NCBI RefSeq assembly: GCF_029227915.1
Contig: NC_079881.1
Span: 21,675,501 to 21,739,500, forward strand
Origin: Hydractinia symbiolongicarpus
Taxonomy: Eukaryota > Cnidaria > Hydrozoa > Anthoathecata > Hydractiniidae
Direction of reading: 5' to 3'
DNA length: 64,000 nt
This document shows positions 52,329 through 64,000 of the stretch, piece by piece. The notes under the pieces are model-generated. The model was not told the DNA's origin, did not search any database, and worked only from the letters and a program-made list of their open reading frames with translations. A program made the position numbers and the translations under genes. Every line of letters starts with the position of its first letter. Positions within the stretch are counted from its first letter, which is position 1.

Positions 52329-53515
52329 TCCAATATCCCGCATGACGGCGTGAAACATCGCCGGCGTTGCAATATTTGGAGGTTCCCACTGGGACCATGC
52401 CTAAAAATAGAAATCTGCTGAGCTCACGAAGACTGCGTCGAATGCAAGAAAAGCGCAAAAATTCTTGTTTGCTCGCTTCCGGATGGAGAAGAACCCTTTC
52501 GTGTAAAGCAAGACACATTATGCATCGCCTCTTTTCAACGCAACTGGTCACTTCCGCAGACGGTGGGCATTCTAGGTGTAAATGGCGAATCAGTAGTGGA
52601 GACAAAGCGCTCGTTGCGGCACTGGCCCTTACTCTCACGACGACAACAGACACTTGTCTTAGTTCGGCTATGAATATGAAAACTGTTTAAGTGGCACAAG
52701 GGAAAGGCGAGATGGGGACCAAAATGCCGTAACCACAAGCAATCGATAACGTTAAAGAAGCACGCGATGGTTGCCGCTCTTGTTGGGTTAGCTTTGCGCA
52801 GTGGCATTACCATAGCCAATGAGGTTTAACCGAGGCGTGGTGATTGCTAATTGAAAACTTTTCCCAATATCCCGCATGACGGCGTGAAACATCGCCGGCG
52901 TTGCAATATTTGGAGGTTCCCACTGGGACCATGCCTAAAAATAGAAATCTGCTGAGCTCACGAAGACTGCGTCGAATGCAAGAAAAGCGCAAAAATTCTT
53001 GTTTGCTCGCTTCCGGATGGAGAAGAACCCCTTCGTGTAAAGCAGGACACATTATGCATCGCCTCTTTTCAATGCAACTGGTCACTTCCGCAGACGGTGG
53101 GCATTCTAGGTGTAAATGGCGAATCAGTGGTGGAGACAAAGCGCTCGTTGCGGCACTGGCCCTTACTCTCACGACGACAACGGACACTTGTCTTAGTTCG
53201 GCTATGAATATGAAAACTGTTTAAGTGGCACAAGGGAAAGGCGAGATGGGGACCAAAATGCCGTAACCACAAGCAATCGATAACGTTAAAGAAGCACGCG
53301 ATGGTTGCCGCTCTTGTTGGGTTAGCTTTGCGCAGTGGCATTACCATAGCCAATGAGGTTTAACCGAGGCGTGGTGATTGCTAATTGAAAACTTTTCTCA
53401 ATATCCCGCATGACGGCGTGAAACATCGCCGGCGTTGCAATATTTGGAGGTTCCCACTGGGACCATGCCTAAAAATAGAAATCTGCTGAGCTCACGAAGA
53501 CTGCGTCGAATGCAA

Positions 53516-53521
53516 CAAAAA
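53516..53521. other. One-base insertion in unit 101
   Basis: GCAAGAAAAGC has become GCAACAAAAAGC, a G to C change plus one extra A. Unit 101 (53397-53931) is therefore 535 bp. Confidence 0.8.
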
Positions 53522-54999
53522 GCGCAAAAATTCTTGTTTGCTCGCTTCCGGATGGAGAAGAACCCTTTCGTGTAAAGCAGGACACATTATGCATCGCCTC
53601 TTTTCAACGCAACTGGTCACTTCCGCAGACGGTGGGCATTCTAGGTGTAAATGGCGAATCAGTGGTGGAGACAAAGCGCTCGTTGCGGCACTGGCCCTTA
53701 CTCTCACGACGACAACGGACACTTGTCTTAGTTCGGCTATGAATATGAAAACTGTTTAAGTGGCACAAGGGAAAGGCGAGATGGGGACCAAAATGCCGTA
53801 ACCACAAGCAATCGATAACGTTAAAGAAGCACGCGATGGTTGCCGTTCTTGTTGGGTTAGCTTTGCGCAGTGGCATTACCATAGCCAATAAGGTTTAACC
53901 GAGGCGTGGTGATTGCTAATTGAAAACTTTTCCCAATATCCCGAATGACGGCGTGAAACATCGCCGGCGTTGCAATATTTGGAGGTTCCCACTGGGACCA
54001 TGCCTAAAAATAGAAATCTGCTGAGCTCACGAAGACTGCGTCGAATGCAAGAAAAGCGCAAAAATTCTTGTTTGCTCGCTTCCGGATGGAGAAGAACCCT
54101 TTCGTGTAAAGCAGGACACATTATGCATCGCCTCTTTTCAACGCAACTGGTCACTTCCGCAGACGGTGGGCATTCTAGGTGTAAATGGCGAATCAGTGGT
54201 GGAGACAAAGCGCTCGTTGCGGCACTGGCCCTTACTCTCACGACGACAACGGACACTTGTCTTAGTTCGGCTATGAATATGAAAACTGTTTAAGTGGCAC
54301 AAGGGAAAGGTGAGATGGGGACCAAAATGCCGTAACCACAAGCAATCGATAACGTTAAAGAAGCACGCGATGGTTGCCGTTCTTGTTGGGTTAGATTTGC
54401 GCAGTGGCATTACCATAGCCAATGAGGTTTAACCGAGGCGTGGTGATTGCTAATTGAAAACTTTTCCCAATATCCCGCATGACGGCGTGAAACATCGCCG
54501 GCGTTGCAATATTTGGAGGTTCCCACTGGGACCATGCCTAAAAATAGAAATCTGCTGAGCTCACGAAGACTGCGTCGAATGCAAGAAAAGCGCAAAAATT
54601 CTTGTTTGCTCGCTTCCGGATGGAGAAGAACCCTTTCGTGTAAAGCAGGACACATTATGCATCGCCTCTTTTCAACGCAACTGGTCACTCCCGCAGACGG
54701 TGGGCATTCTAGGTGTAAATGGCGAATCAGTGGTGGAGACAAAGCGCTCGTTGCGGCACTGGCCCTTACTCTCACGACGACAACGGACACTTGTCTTAGT
54801 TCGGCTATGAATATGAAAACTGTTTAAGTGGCACAAGGGAAAGGCGAGATGGGGACCAAAATGCCGTAACCACAAGCAATCGATAACGTTAAAGAAGCAC
54901 GCGATGGTTGCCGTTCTTGTTGGGTTAGCTTTGCGCAGTGGCATTACCATAGCCAATGAGGTTTAACCGAGGCGTGGTGATTGCTAATTGAAAACTTTT

Positions 55000-57900
55000 C
55001 CCAATATCTCGCATGACGGCGTGAAACATCGCCGGCGTTGCAATATTTGGAGGTTCCCACTGGGACCATGCCTAAAAATAGAAATCTGCTGAGCTCACGA
55101 AGACTGCGTCGAATGCAAGAAAAGCGCAAAAATTCTTGTTTGCTCGCTTCCGGATGGAGAAGAACCCTTTCGTGTAAAGCAGGACACATTATGCATCGCC
55201 TCTTTTCAACGCAACTGGTCACTTCCGCAGACGGTGGGCATTCTAGGTGTAAATGACGAATCAGTGGTGGAGACAAAGCGCTCGTTGCGGCACTGGCCCT
55301 TACTCTCACGACGACAACGGACACTTGTCTTAGTTCGGCTATGAATATGAAAACTGTTTAAGTGGCACAAGGGAAAGGCGAGATGGGGACCAAAATGCCG
55401 TAACCACAAGCAATCGATAACGTTAAAGAAGCACGCGATGGTTGCCGTTCTTGTTGGGTTAGCATTGCGCAGTGGCATTACCATAGCCAATGAGGTTTAA
55501 CCGAGGCGTGGTGATTGCTAATTGAAAACTTTTCCCAATATCCCGCATGACGGCGTGAAACATCGCCGGCGTTGCAATATTTGGAGGTTCCCACTGGGAC
55601 CATGCCTAAAAATAGAAATCTGCTGAGCTCACGAAGACTGCGTCGAATGCAAGAAAAGCGCAAAAATTCTTGTTTGCTCGCTTCCGAATGGAGAAGAACC
55701 CTTTCGTGTAAAGCAGGACACATTATGCATCGCCTCTTTTCAACGCAACTGGTCACTTCCGCAGACGGTGGGCATTCTAGGTGTAAATGGCGAATCAGTG
55801 GTGGAGACAAAGCGCTCGTTGCGGCACTGGCCCTTACTCTCACGACGACAACGGACACTTGTCTTAGTTCGGCTATGAATATGAAAACTGTTTAAGTGGC
55901 ACAAGGGAAAGGCGAGATGGGGACCAAAATGCCGTAACCACAAGCAATCGATAACGTTAAAGAAGCACGCGATGGTTGCCGTTCTTGTTGGGTTAGCTTT
56001 GCGCAGTGGCATTACCATAGCCAATGAGGTTTAACCGAGGCGTGGTGATTGCTAATTGAAAACTTTTCCCAATATCCCGCATGACGGCGTGAAACATCGC
56101 CGGCGTTGCAATATTTGGAGGTTCCCACTGGGACCATGCCTAAAAATAGAAATCTGCTGAGCTCACGAAGACTGCGTTGAATGCAAGAAAAGCGCAAGAA
56201 TTCGTGTTTGCTCGCTTCCGAATGGAGAAGAACCCTTTCGTGTAAAGCAGGACACATTATGCATCGCCTCTTTTCAACGCAACTGGTCACTTCCGCAGAC
56301 GGTGGGCATTCTAGGTGTAAATGGCGAATCAGTGGTGGAGACAAAGCGCTCGTTGCGGCACTGGCCCTTACTCTCACGACGACAACGGACACTTGTCTTA
56401 GTTCGGCTATGAATATGAAAACTGTTTAAGTTGCACAAGGGAAAGGCGAGATGGGGACCAAAATGCCGTAACCACAAGCAATCGATAACGTTAAAGAAGC
56501 ACGCGATGGTTGCCGTTCTTGTTGGGTTAGCTTTGCGCAGTGGCATTACCATAGCCAATGAGGTTTAACCGAGGCGTGGTGTTTGCTAATTGAAAACTTT
56601 TCCCAATATCCCGCATGACGGCGTGAAACATCGCCGGCGTTGCAATATTTGGAGGTTCCCACTGGGACCATGCCTAAAAATAGAAATCTGCTGAGCTCAC
56701 GAAGACTGCGTCGAATGCAAGAAAAGCGCAAAAATTCTTGTTTGCTCGCTTCCGAATGGAGAAGAACCCTTTCGTGTAAAGCAGGACACATTATGCATCG
56801 CCTCTTTTCAACGCAACTGGTCACTTCCGCAGACGGTGGGCATTCTAGGTGTAAATGGCGAATCAGTGGTGGAGACAAAGCGCTCGTTGCGGCACTGGCC
56901 CTTACTCTCACGACGACAACGGACACTTGTCTTAGTTCGGCTATGAATATGAAAACTGTTTAAGTGGCACAAGGGAAAGGCGAGATGGGGACCAAAATGC
57001 CGTTACCACAAGCAATCGATAACGTTAAAGAAGCACGCGATGGTTGCCGTTCTTGTTGGGTTAGCTTTGCGCAGTGGCATTACCATAGCCAATGAGGTTT
57101 AACCGAGGCGTGGTGATTGCTAATTGAAAACTTTTCCCAATATCCCGCATGACGGCGTGAAACATCGCCGGCGTTGCAATATTTGGAGGTTCCCACTGGG
57201 ACCATGCCTAAAAATAGAAATCTGCTGAGCTCACGAAGACTGCGTCGAATGCAAGAAAAGCGCAAAAATTCTTGTTTGCTCGCTTCCGAATGGAGAAGAA
57301 CCCTTTCGTGTAAAGCAGGACACATTATGCATCGCCTCTTTTCAACGCAACTGGTCACTTCCGCAGACGGTGGGCATTCTAGGTGTAAATGGCGAATCAG
57401 TGGTGGAGACAAAGCGCTCGTTGCGGCACTGGCCCTTACTCTCACGACGACAACGGACACTTGTCTTAGTTCGGCTATGAATATGAAAACTGTTTAAGTG
57501 GCACAAGGGAAAGGCGAGATGGGGACCAAAATGCCGTAACCACAAGCAATCGATAACGTTAAAGAAGCACGCGATGGTTGCCGTTCTTGTTGGGTTAGCT
57601 TTGCGCAGTGGCATTACCATAGCCAATGAGGTTTAACCGAGGCGTGGTGATTGCTAATTGAAAACTTTTCCCAATATCCCGCATGACGGCGTGAAACATC
57701 GCCGGCGTTGCAATATTTGGAGGTTCCCACTGGGACCATGCCTAAAAATAGTAATCTGCTGAGCTCACGAAGACTGCGTCGAATGCAAGAAAAGCGCAAA
57801 AATTCTTGTTTGCTCGCTTCCGGATGGAGAAGAACCCTTTCGTGTAAAGCAGGACACATTATGCATCGCCTCTTTTCAACGCAACTGGTCACTTCCGCAG

Positions 57901-58203
57901 ACGGTGGGCATTCTAGGTGTAAATGGCGAATCAGTGGTGGAGACAAAGCGCTCGTTGCGGCACTGGCCCTTACTCTCACGACGACAACGGACACTTGTCT
58001 TAGTTCGGCTATGAATATGAAAACTGTTTAAGTGGCACAAGGGAAAGGCGAGATGGGGACCAAAATGCCGTAACCACAAGCAATCGATAACGTTAAAGAA
58101 GCACGCGATGGTTGCCGTTCTTGTTGGGTTAGCTTTGCGCAGTGGCATTACCATAGCCAATGAGGTTTAACCGAGGCGTGGTGATTGCTAATTGAAAACT
58201 TTT
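55000..58203. repeat. Six-unit higher-order repeat, copy 1 (units 104-109)
   Basis: The ordered markers are p257 A (104), p154 A (105), p131 G with p137 G, p154 A and p365 T (106), p154 A (107) and p154 A (108). The p131 G change creates an EcoRI site that I see only in units 106 and 112. The block is repeated next door at 58204-61407. Confidence 0.82.
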
Positions 58204-61200
58204 CCCAATATCCCGCATGACGGCGTGAAACATCGCCGGCGTTGCAATATTTGGAGGTTCCCACTGGGACCATGCCTAAAAATAGAAATCTGCTGAGCTC
58301 ACGAAGACTGCGTCGAATGCAAGAAAAGCGCAAAAATTCTTGTTTGCTCGCTTCCGGATGGAGAAGAACCCTTTCGTGTAAAGCAGGACACATTATGCAT
58401 CGCCTCTTTTCAACGCTACTGGTCACTTCCACAGACGGTGGGCATTCTAGGTGTAAATGACGAATCAGTGGTGGAGACAAAGCGCTCGTTGCGGCACTGG
58501 CCCTTACTCTCACGACGACAACGGACACTTGTCTTAGTTCGGCTATGAATATGAAAACTGTTTAAGTGGCACAAGGGAAAGGCGAGATGGGGACCAAAAT
58601 GCCGTAACCACAAGCAATCGATAACGTTAAAGAAGCACGCGATGGTTGCCGTTCTTGTTGGGTTAGCTTTGCGCAGTGGCATTACCATAGCCAATGAGGT
58701 TTAACCGAGGCGTGGTGATTGCTAATTGAAAACTTTTCCCAATATCCCGCATGACGGCGTGAAACATCGCCGGCGTTGCAATATTTGGAGGTTCCCACTG
58801 GGACCATGCCTAAAAATAGAAATCTGCTGAGCTCACGAAGACTGCGTCGAATGCAAGAAAAGCGCAAAAATTCTTGTTTGCTCGCTTCCGAATGGAGAAG
58901 AACCCTTTCGTGTAAAGCAGGACACATTATGCATCGCCTCTTTTCAACGCAACTGGTCACTTCCGCAGACGGTGGGCATTCTAGGTGTAAATGGCGAATC
59001 AGTGGTGGAGACAAAGCGCTCGTTGCGGCACTGGCCCTTACTCTCACGACGACAACGGACACTTGTCTTAGTTCGGCTATGAATATGAAAACTGTTTAAG
59101 TGGCACAAGGGAAAGGCGAGATGGGGACCAAAATGCCGTAACCACAAGCAATCGATAACGTTAAAGAAGCACGCGATGGTTGCCGTTCTTGTTGGATTAG
59201 CTTTGCGCAGTGGCATTACCATAGCCAATGAGGTTTAACCGAGGCGTGGTGATTGCTAATTGAAATCTTTTCCCAATATCCCGCATGACGGCGTGAAACA
59301 TCGCCGGCGTTGCAATATTTGGAGGTTCCCATTGGGACCATGCCTAAAAATAGAAATCTGCTGAGCTCACGAAGACTGCGTCGAATGCAAGAAAAGCGCA
59401 AGAATTCGTGTTTGCTCGCTTCCGAATGGAGAAGAACCCTTTCGTGTAAAGCAGGACACATTATGCATCGCCTCTTTTCAACGCAACTGGTCACTTCCGC
59501 AGACGGTGGGCATTCTAGGTGTAAATGGCGAATCAGTGGTGGAGACAAAGCGCTCGTTGCGGCACTGGCCCTTACTCTCACGACGACAACGGACACTTGT
59601 CTTAGTTCGGCTATGAATATGAAAACTGTTTAAGTTGCACAAGGGAAAGGCGAGATGGGGACCAAAATGCCGTAACCACAAGCAATCGATAACGTTAAAG
59701 AAGCACGCGATGGTTGCCGTTCTTGTTGGGTTAGCTTTGCGCAGTGGCATTACCATAGCCAATGAGGTTTAACCGAGGCGTGGTGATTGCTAATTGAAAA
59801 CTTTTCCCAATATCCCGCATGACGGCGTGAAACATCGCCGGCGTTGCAATATTTGGAGGTTCCCACTGGGACCATGCCTAAAAATAGAAATCTGCTGAGC
59901 TCACGAAGACTGCGTCGAATGCAAGAAAAGCGCAAAAATTCTTGTTTGCTCGCTTCCGAATGGAAAAGAACCCTTTCGTGTAAAGCAGGACACATTATGC
60001 ATCGCCTCTTTTCAACGCAACTGGTCACTTCCGCAGACGGTGGGCATTCTAGGTGTAAATGGCGAATCAGTGGTGGAGACAAAGCGCTCGTTGCGGCACT
60101 GGCCCTTACTCTCACGACGACAACGGACACTTGTCTTAGTTCGGCTATGAATATGAAAACTGTTTAAGTGGCACAAGGGAAAGGCGAGATGGGGACCAAA
60201 ATGCCGTAACCACAAGCAATCGATAACGTTAAAGAAGCACGCGATGGTTGCCGTTCTTGTTGGGTTAGCTTTGCGCAGTGGCATTACCATAGCCAATGAG
60301 GTTTAACCGAGGCGTGGTGATTGCTAATTGAAAACTTTTCCCAATATCCCGCATGACGGCGTGAAACATCGCCGGCGTTGCAATATTTGGAGGTTCCCAC
60401 TGGGACCATGCCTAAAAATAGAAATCTGCTGAGCTCACGAAGACTGCGTCGAATGCAAGAAAAGCGCAAAAATTCTTGTTTGCTCGCTTCCGAATGGAGA
60501 AGAACCCTTTCGTGTAAAGCAGGACACATTATGCATCGCCTCTTTTCAACGCAACTGGTCACTTCCGCAGACGGTGGGCATTCTAGGTGTAAATGGCGAA
60601 TCAGTGGTGGAGACAAAGCGCTCGTTGCGGCACTGGCCCTTACTCTCACGACGACAACGGACACTTGTCTTAGTTCGGCTATGAATATGAAAACTGTTTA
60701 AGTGGCACAAGGGAAAGGCGAGATGGGGACCAAAATGCCGTAACCACAAGCAATCGATAACGTTAAAGAAGCACGCGATGGTTGCCGTTCTTGTTGGGTT
60801 AGCTTTGCGCAGTGGCATTACCATAGCCAATGAGGTTTAACCGAGGCGTGGTGATTGCTAATTGAAAACTTTTCCCAATATCCCGCATGACGGCGTGAAA
60901 CATCGCCGGCGTTGCAATATTTGGAGGTTCTCACTGGGACCATGCCTAAAAATAGAAATCTGCTGAGCTCACGAAGACTGCGTCGAATGCAGGAAAAGCG
61001 CAAAAATTCTTGTTTGCTCGCTTCCGGATGGAGAAGAACCCTTTCGCGTAAAGCAGGACACATTATGCATCGCCTCTTTTCAACGCAACTGGTCACTTCT
61101 GCAGACGGTGGGCATTCTAGGTGTAAATGGCGAATCAGTGGTGGAGACAAAGCGCTCCTTGCGGCACTGGCCCTTACTCTCACGACGACAACGGACACTT

Positions 61201-61407
61201 GTCTTAGTTCGGCTATGAATATGAAAACTGTTTAAGTGGCACAAGGGAAAGGCGAGATGGGGACCAAAATGCCGTAACCACAAGCAATCGATAACGTTAA
61301 AGAAGCACGCGATGGTTGCCGTTCTTGTTGGGTTAGCTTTGCGCAGTGGCATTACCATAGCCAATGAGGTTTAACCGAGGCGTGGTGATTGCTAATTGAA
61401 AACTTTT
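58204..61407. repeat. Six-unit higher-order repeat, copy 2 (units 110-115)
   Basis: Markers in slots 1 to 5 match copy 1 (units 104-108), including the rare p131 G, p137 G and p365 T set in unit 112. The sixth unit differs: unit 115 has p58 T, p119 G, a TTCGCG change near p175 and a new PstI site. Those changes reappear in unit 120, five units on. Confidence 0.82.
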
Positions 61408-63096
61408 CCCAATATCCCGCATGACGGCGTGAAACATCGCCGGCGTTGCAATATTTGGAGGTTCCCACTGGGACCATGCCTAAAAATAGAAATCTGCTGA
61501 GCTCACGAAGACTGCGTCGAATGCAAGAAAAGCGCAAAAATTCTTGTTTGCTCGCTTCCGGATGGAGAAGAACCCTTTCGTGTAAAGCAGGACACATTAT
61601 GCATCGCCTCTTTTCAACGCAACTGGTCACTTCCGCAGACGGTGGGCATTCTAGGTGTAAATGGCGAATCAGTGGTGGAGACAAAGCGCTCGTTGCGGCA
61701 CTGGCCCTTACTCTCACGACGACAACGGACACTTGTCTTAGTTCGGCTATGAATATGAAAACTGTTTAAGTGGCACAAGGGAAAGGCGAGATGGGGACCA
61801 AAATGCCGTAACCACAAGCAATCGATAACGTTAAAGAAGCACGCGATGGTTGCCGTTCTTGTTGGGTTAGCTTTGCGCAGTGGCATTACCATAGCCAATG
61901 AGGTTTAACCGAGGCGTGGTGATTGCTATTTAAAAACTTTTCCCAATATCCCGCATGACGGCGTGAAACATCGCCGGCGTTGCAATATTTGGAGGTTCCC
62001 ACTGGGACCATGCCTAAAAATAGAAATCTGCTGAGCTCACGAAGACTGCGTCGAATGCAAGAAAAGCGCAAAAATTCTTGTTTGCTCGCTTCCGAATGGA
62101 GAAGAACCCTTTCGTGTAAAGCAGGACACATTATGCATCGCCTCTTTTCAACGCAACTGGTCACTTCCGCAGACGGTGGGCATTCTAGGTGTAAATGGCG
62201 AATCAGTGGTGGAGACAAAGCGCTCGTTGCGGCACTGGCCCTTACTCTCACGACGACAACGGACACTTGTCTTAGTTCGGCTATGAATATGAAAACTGTT
62301 TAAGTGGCACAAGGGAAAGGCGAGATGGGGACCAAAATGCCGTAACCACAAGCAATCGATAACGTTAAAGAAGCACGCGATGGTTGCCGTTCTTGTTGGG
62401 TTAGCTTTGCGCAGTGGCATTACCATAGCCAATGAGGTTTAACCGAGGCGTGGTGATTGCTAATTGAAAACTTTTCCCAATATCCCGCATGACGGCGTGA
62501 AACATCGCCGGCGTTGCAATATTTGGAGGTTCCCACTGGGACCATGCCTAAAAATAGAAATCTGCTGAGCTCACGAAGACTGCGTCGAATGCAAGAAAAG
62601 CGCAAAAATTCTTGTTTGCTCGCTTCCGAATGAAGAAGAACCCTTTCGTGTAAAGCAGGACACATTATGCATCGCCTCTTTTCAACGCAACTGGTCACTT
62701 CCGCAGACGGTGGGCATTCTAGGTGTAAATGGCGAATCAGTGGTGGAGACAAAGCGCTCGTTGCGGCACTGGCCCTTACTCTCACGACGACAACGGACAC
62801 TTGTCTTAGTTCGGCTATGAATATGAAAACTGTTTAAGTGGCACAAGGGAAAGGCGAGATGGGGACCAAAATGCCGTAACCACAAGCAATCGATAACGTT
62901 AAAGAAGCACGCGATGGTTGCCGTTCTTGTTGGGTTAGCTTTGCGCAGTGGCATTACCATAGCCAATGAGGTTTAACCGAGGCGTGGTGATTGCTAATTG
63001 AAAACTTTTCCCAATATCCCGCATGACGGCGTGAAACATCGCCGGCGTTGCAATATTTGGAGGTTCCCACTGGGACCATGCCTAAAAATAGAAATC

Positions 63097-63098
63097 TT
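63097..63098. other. One-base insertion in unit 119
   Basis: There is an extra T in AAATCTTGCTGAG, so unit 119 (63010-63544) is 535 bp. Confidence 0.85.
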
Positions 63099-63544
63099 GC
63101 TGAGCTCACGAAGACTGCGTCGAATGCAAGAAAAGCGCAAAAATTCTTGTTTGCTCGCTTCCGAATGGAGAAGAACCCTTTCGTGTAAAGCAGGACACAT
63201 TATGCATCGCCTCTTTTCAACGCAACTGGTCACTTCCGCAGACGGCGGGCATTCTAGGTGTAAATGGCGAATCAGTGGTGGAGACAAAGCGCTCGTTGCG
63301 GCACTGGCCCTTACTCTCACGACGACAACGGACACTTGTCTTAGTTCGGCTATGAATATGAAAACTGTTTAAGTGGCACAAGGGAAAGGCGAGATGGGGA
63401 CCAAAATGCCGTAACCACAAGCAATCGATAACGTTAAAGAAGCACGCGATGGTTGCCGTTCTTGTTGGGTTGGCTTTGCGCAGTGGCATTACCATAGCCA
63501 ATGAGGTTTAACCGAGGCGTGGTGATTGCTAATTGAAAACTTTT

Positions 63545-64000
63545 CCCAATATCCCGCATGACGGCGTGAAACATCGCCGGCGTTGCAATATTTGGAGGTT
63601 CTCACTGGGACCATGCCTAAAAATAGAAATCTGCTGAGCTCACGAAGACTGCGTCGAATGCAGGAAAAGCGCAAAAATTCTTGTTTGCTCGCTTCCGGAT
63701 GGAGAAGAATCCTTTCGCGTAAAGCAGGACACATTATGCATCGCCTCTTTTCAACGCAACTGGTCACTTCTGCAGACGGTGGGCATTCTAGGTGTAAATG
63801 GCGAATCAGTGGTGGAGACAAAGCGCTCGTTGCGGCACTGGCCCTTACTCTCACGACGACAACGGACACTTGTCTTAGTTCGGCTATGAATATGAAAACT
63901 GTTTAAGTGGCACAAGGGAAAGGCGAGATGGGGACCAAAATGCCGTAACCACAAGCAATCGATAACGTTAAAGAAGCACGCGATGGTTGCCGCTCTTGTT
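63545..64000. repeat. Partial last monomer (unit 120), cut by the window edge
   Basis: It has 456 of 534 bp. It shares p58 T, p119 G, the TTCGCG change and the CTGCAG (PstI) change with unit 115. It has C at p449, unlike the 19 units before it. The array continues past the window. Confidence 0.9.

Larger units (their letters stand above)
31503..53396. repeat. Array region II (units 60-100), no C-C units
   Basis: None of the 41 units has C at p459. There are 21 C-G units and 20 T-G units. The region is marked by the alpha and beta three-unit blocks and by a run of eight consecutive C-G units (87-94). Its left edge coincides with the first beta block. Confidence 0.85.
1..64000. repeat. Tandem satellite array, 534-bp monomer, about 120 copies
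   Basis: The same 534-bp sequence recurs head to tail from the first base to the last with no inserted unrelated sequence. Equivalent landmarks, for example CCCAATATCC at 1, 535 and 1069, keep the 534-bp period except where eight single-base indels shift it; the net shift is -2 bp by unit 120. Units are near identical, with typically a handful of substitutions each, so the array has been homogenised recently or continuously. No stretch holds a supportable gene. The size and homogeneity fit a eukaryotic centromeric, subtelomeric or heterochromatic satellite, or a high-copy small-RNA gene array. The sequence alone does not decide between these. Confidence 0.99.
53397..64000. repeat. Array region III (units 101-120), T-G subtype only
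   Basis: Nineteen consecutive units (101-119) are T-G. The variant p154 A, scattered elsewhere, is frequent here: units 105-108, 111-114 and 117-119. The last, partial unit (120) again carries C at p449, so another subtype may begin just beyond the window. Confidence 0.85.

Noticed and set aside
1-64000. CRISPR array
   Set aside because: The repeats are 534 bp with no unique spacers and no cas genes.
1-64000. 5S rRNA, U6 or tRNA gene array
   Set aside because: I found no 5S internal control region, no full U6 sequence (only a short GCTCGCTTC coincidence near p143-151), no tRNA A and B boxes in order, and no T-run terminator.

Overview
The whole 64 kb window is one uninterrupted tandem satellite array. 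A 534-bp monomer repeats head to tail about 119.85 times: 119 complete units plus a final partial unit of 456 bp. Both window ends lie inside the array, so no flank, boundary or unique sequence is visible. Counted by hand on the first unit, the monomer is 48.9% G+C (122 C, 139 G) with 35 CpG, an observed/expected CpG ratio of about 1.10. By eye most units differ from the consensus at only a few positions. Only 8 of the 119 complete units depart from 534 bp: five are 533 bp and three are 535 bp. I see no rRNA, tRNA, transposon, CRISPR array, telomere repeat or supportable protein gene. The open frames that recur in every unit are by-products of the repetition. A homogenised satellite of this size points to a eukaryotic nuclear genome (inference). 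The lack of CpG depletion argues against a heavily CpG-methylated vertebrate genome. I cannot name the species.

Convention: unit 1 starts at position 1, and p is the position within a unit. The array is structured. Two linked sites, p449 (C/T) and p459 (C/G), define three monomer subtypes: C-C, C-G and T-G. Region I (1-31502, units 1-59) contains all 31 C-C units. Region II (31503-53396, units 60-100) has no C-C units and mixes C-G (21) with T-G (20). Region III (53397-64000) has 19 consecutive T-G units, then the partial unit 120, which carries C at p449.

Higher-order repeats are superimposed. A 9-unit block is duplicated in tandem (units 30-38 and 39-47). Two different 3-unit blocks, here called alpha and beta, recur in region II, with one exact-looking beta tandem duplication (units 80-82 and 83-85). 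A dimeric stretch covers units 88-93. A 6-unit block is repeated in region III (units 104-109 and 110-115). This is what repeated unequal exchange or local amplification leaves behind.

Three speculative leads on function or origin are recorded with caveats. First, an snRNA- or spliced-leader-like layout: a GGTTTAACC start, a possible GT donor, then hairpin, Sm-like site, hairpin. Second, one near match to the CENP-B box per unit, with a perfect 9-base core only in unit 91. Third, one plus-strand frame that reads like a decayed PDZ-type protein fragment.
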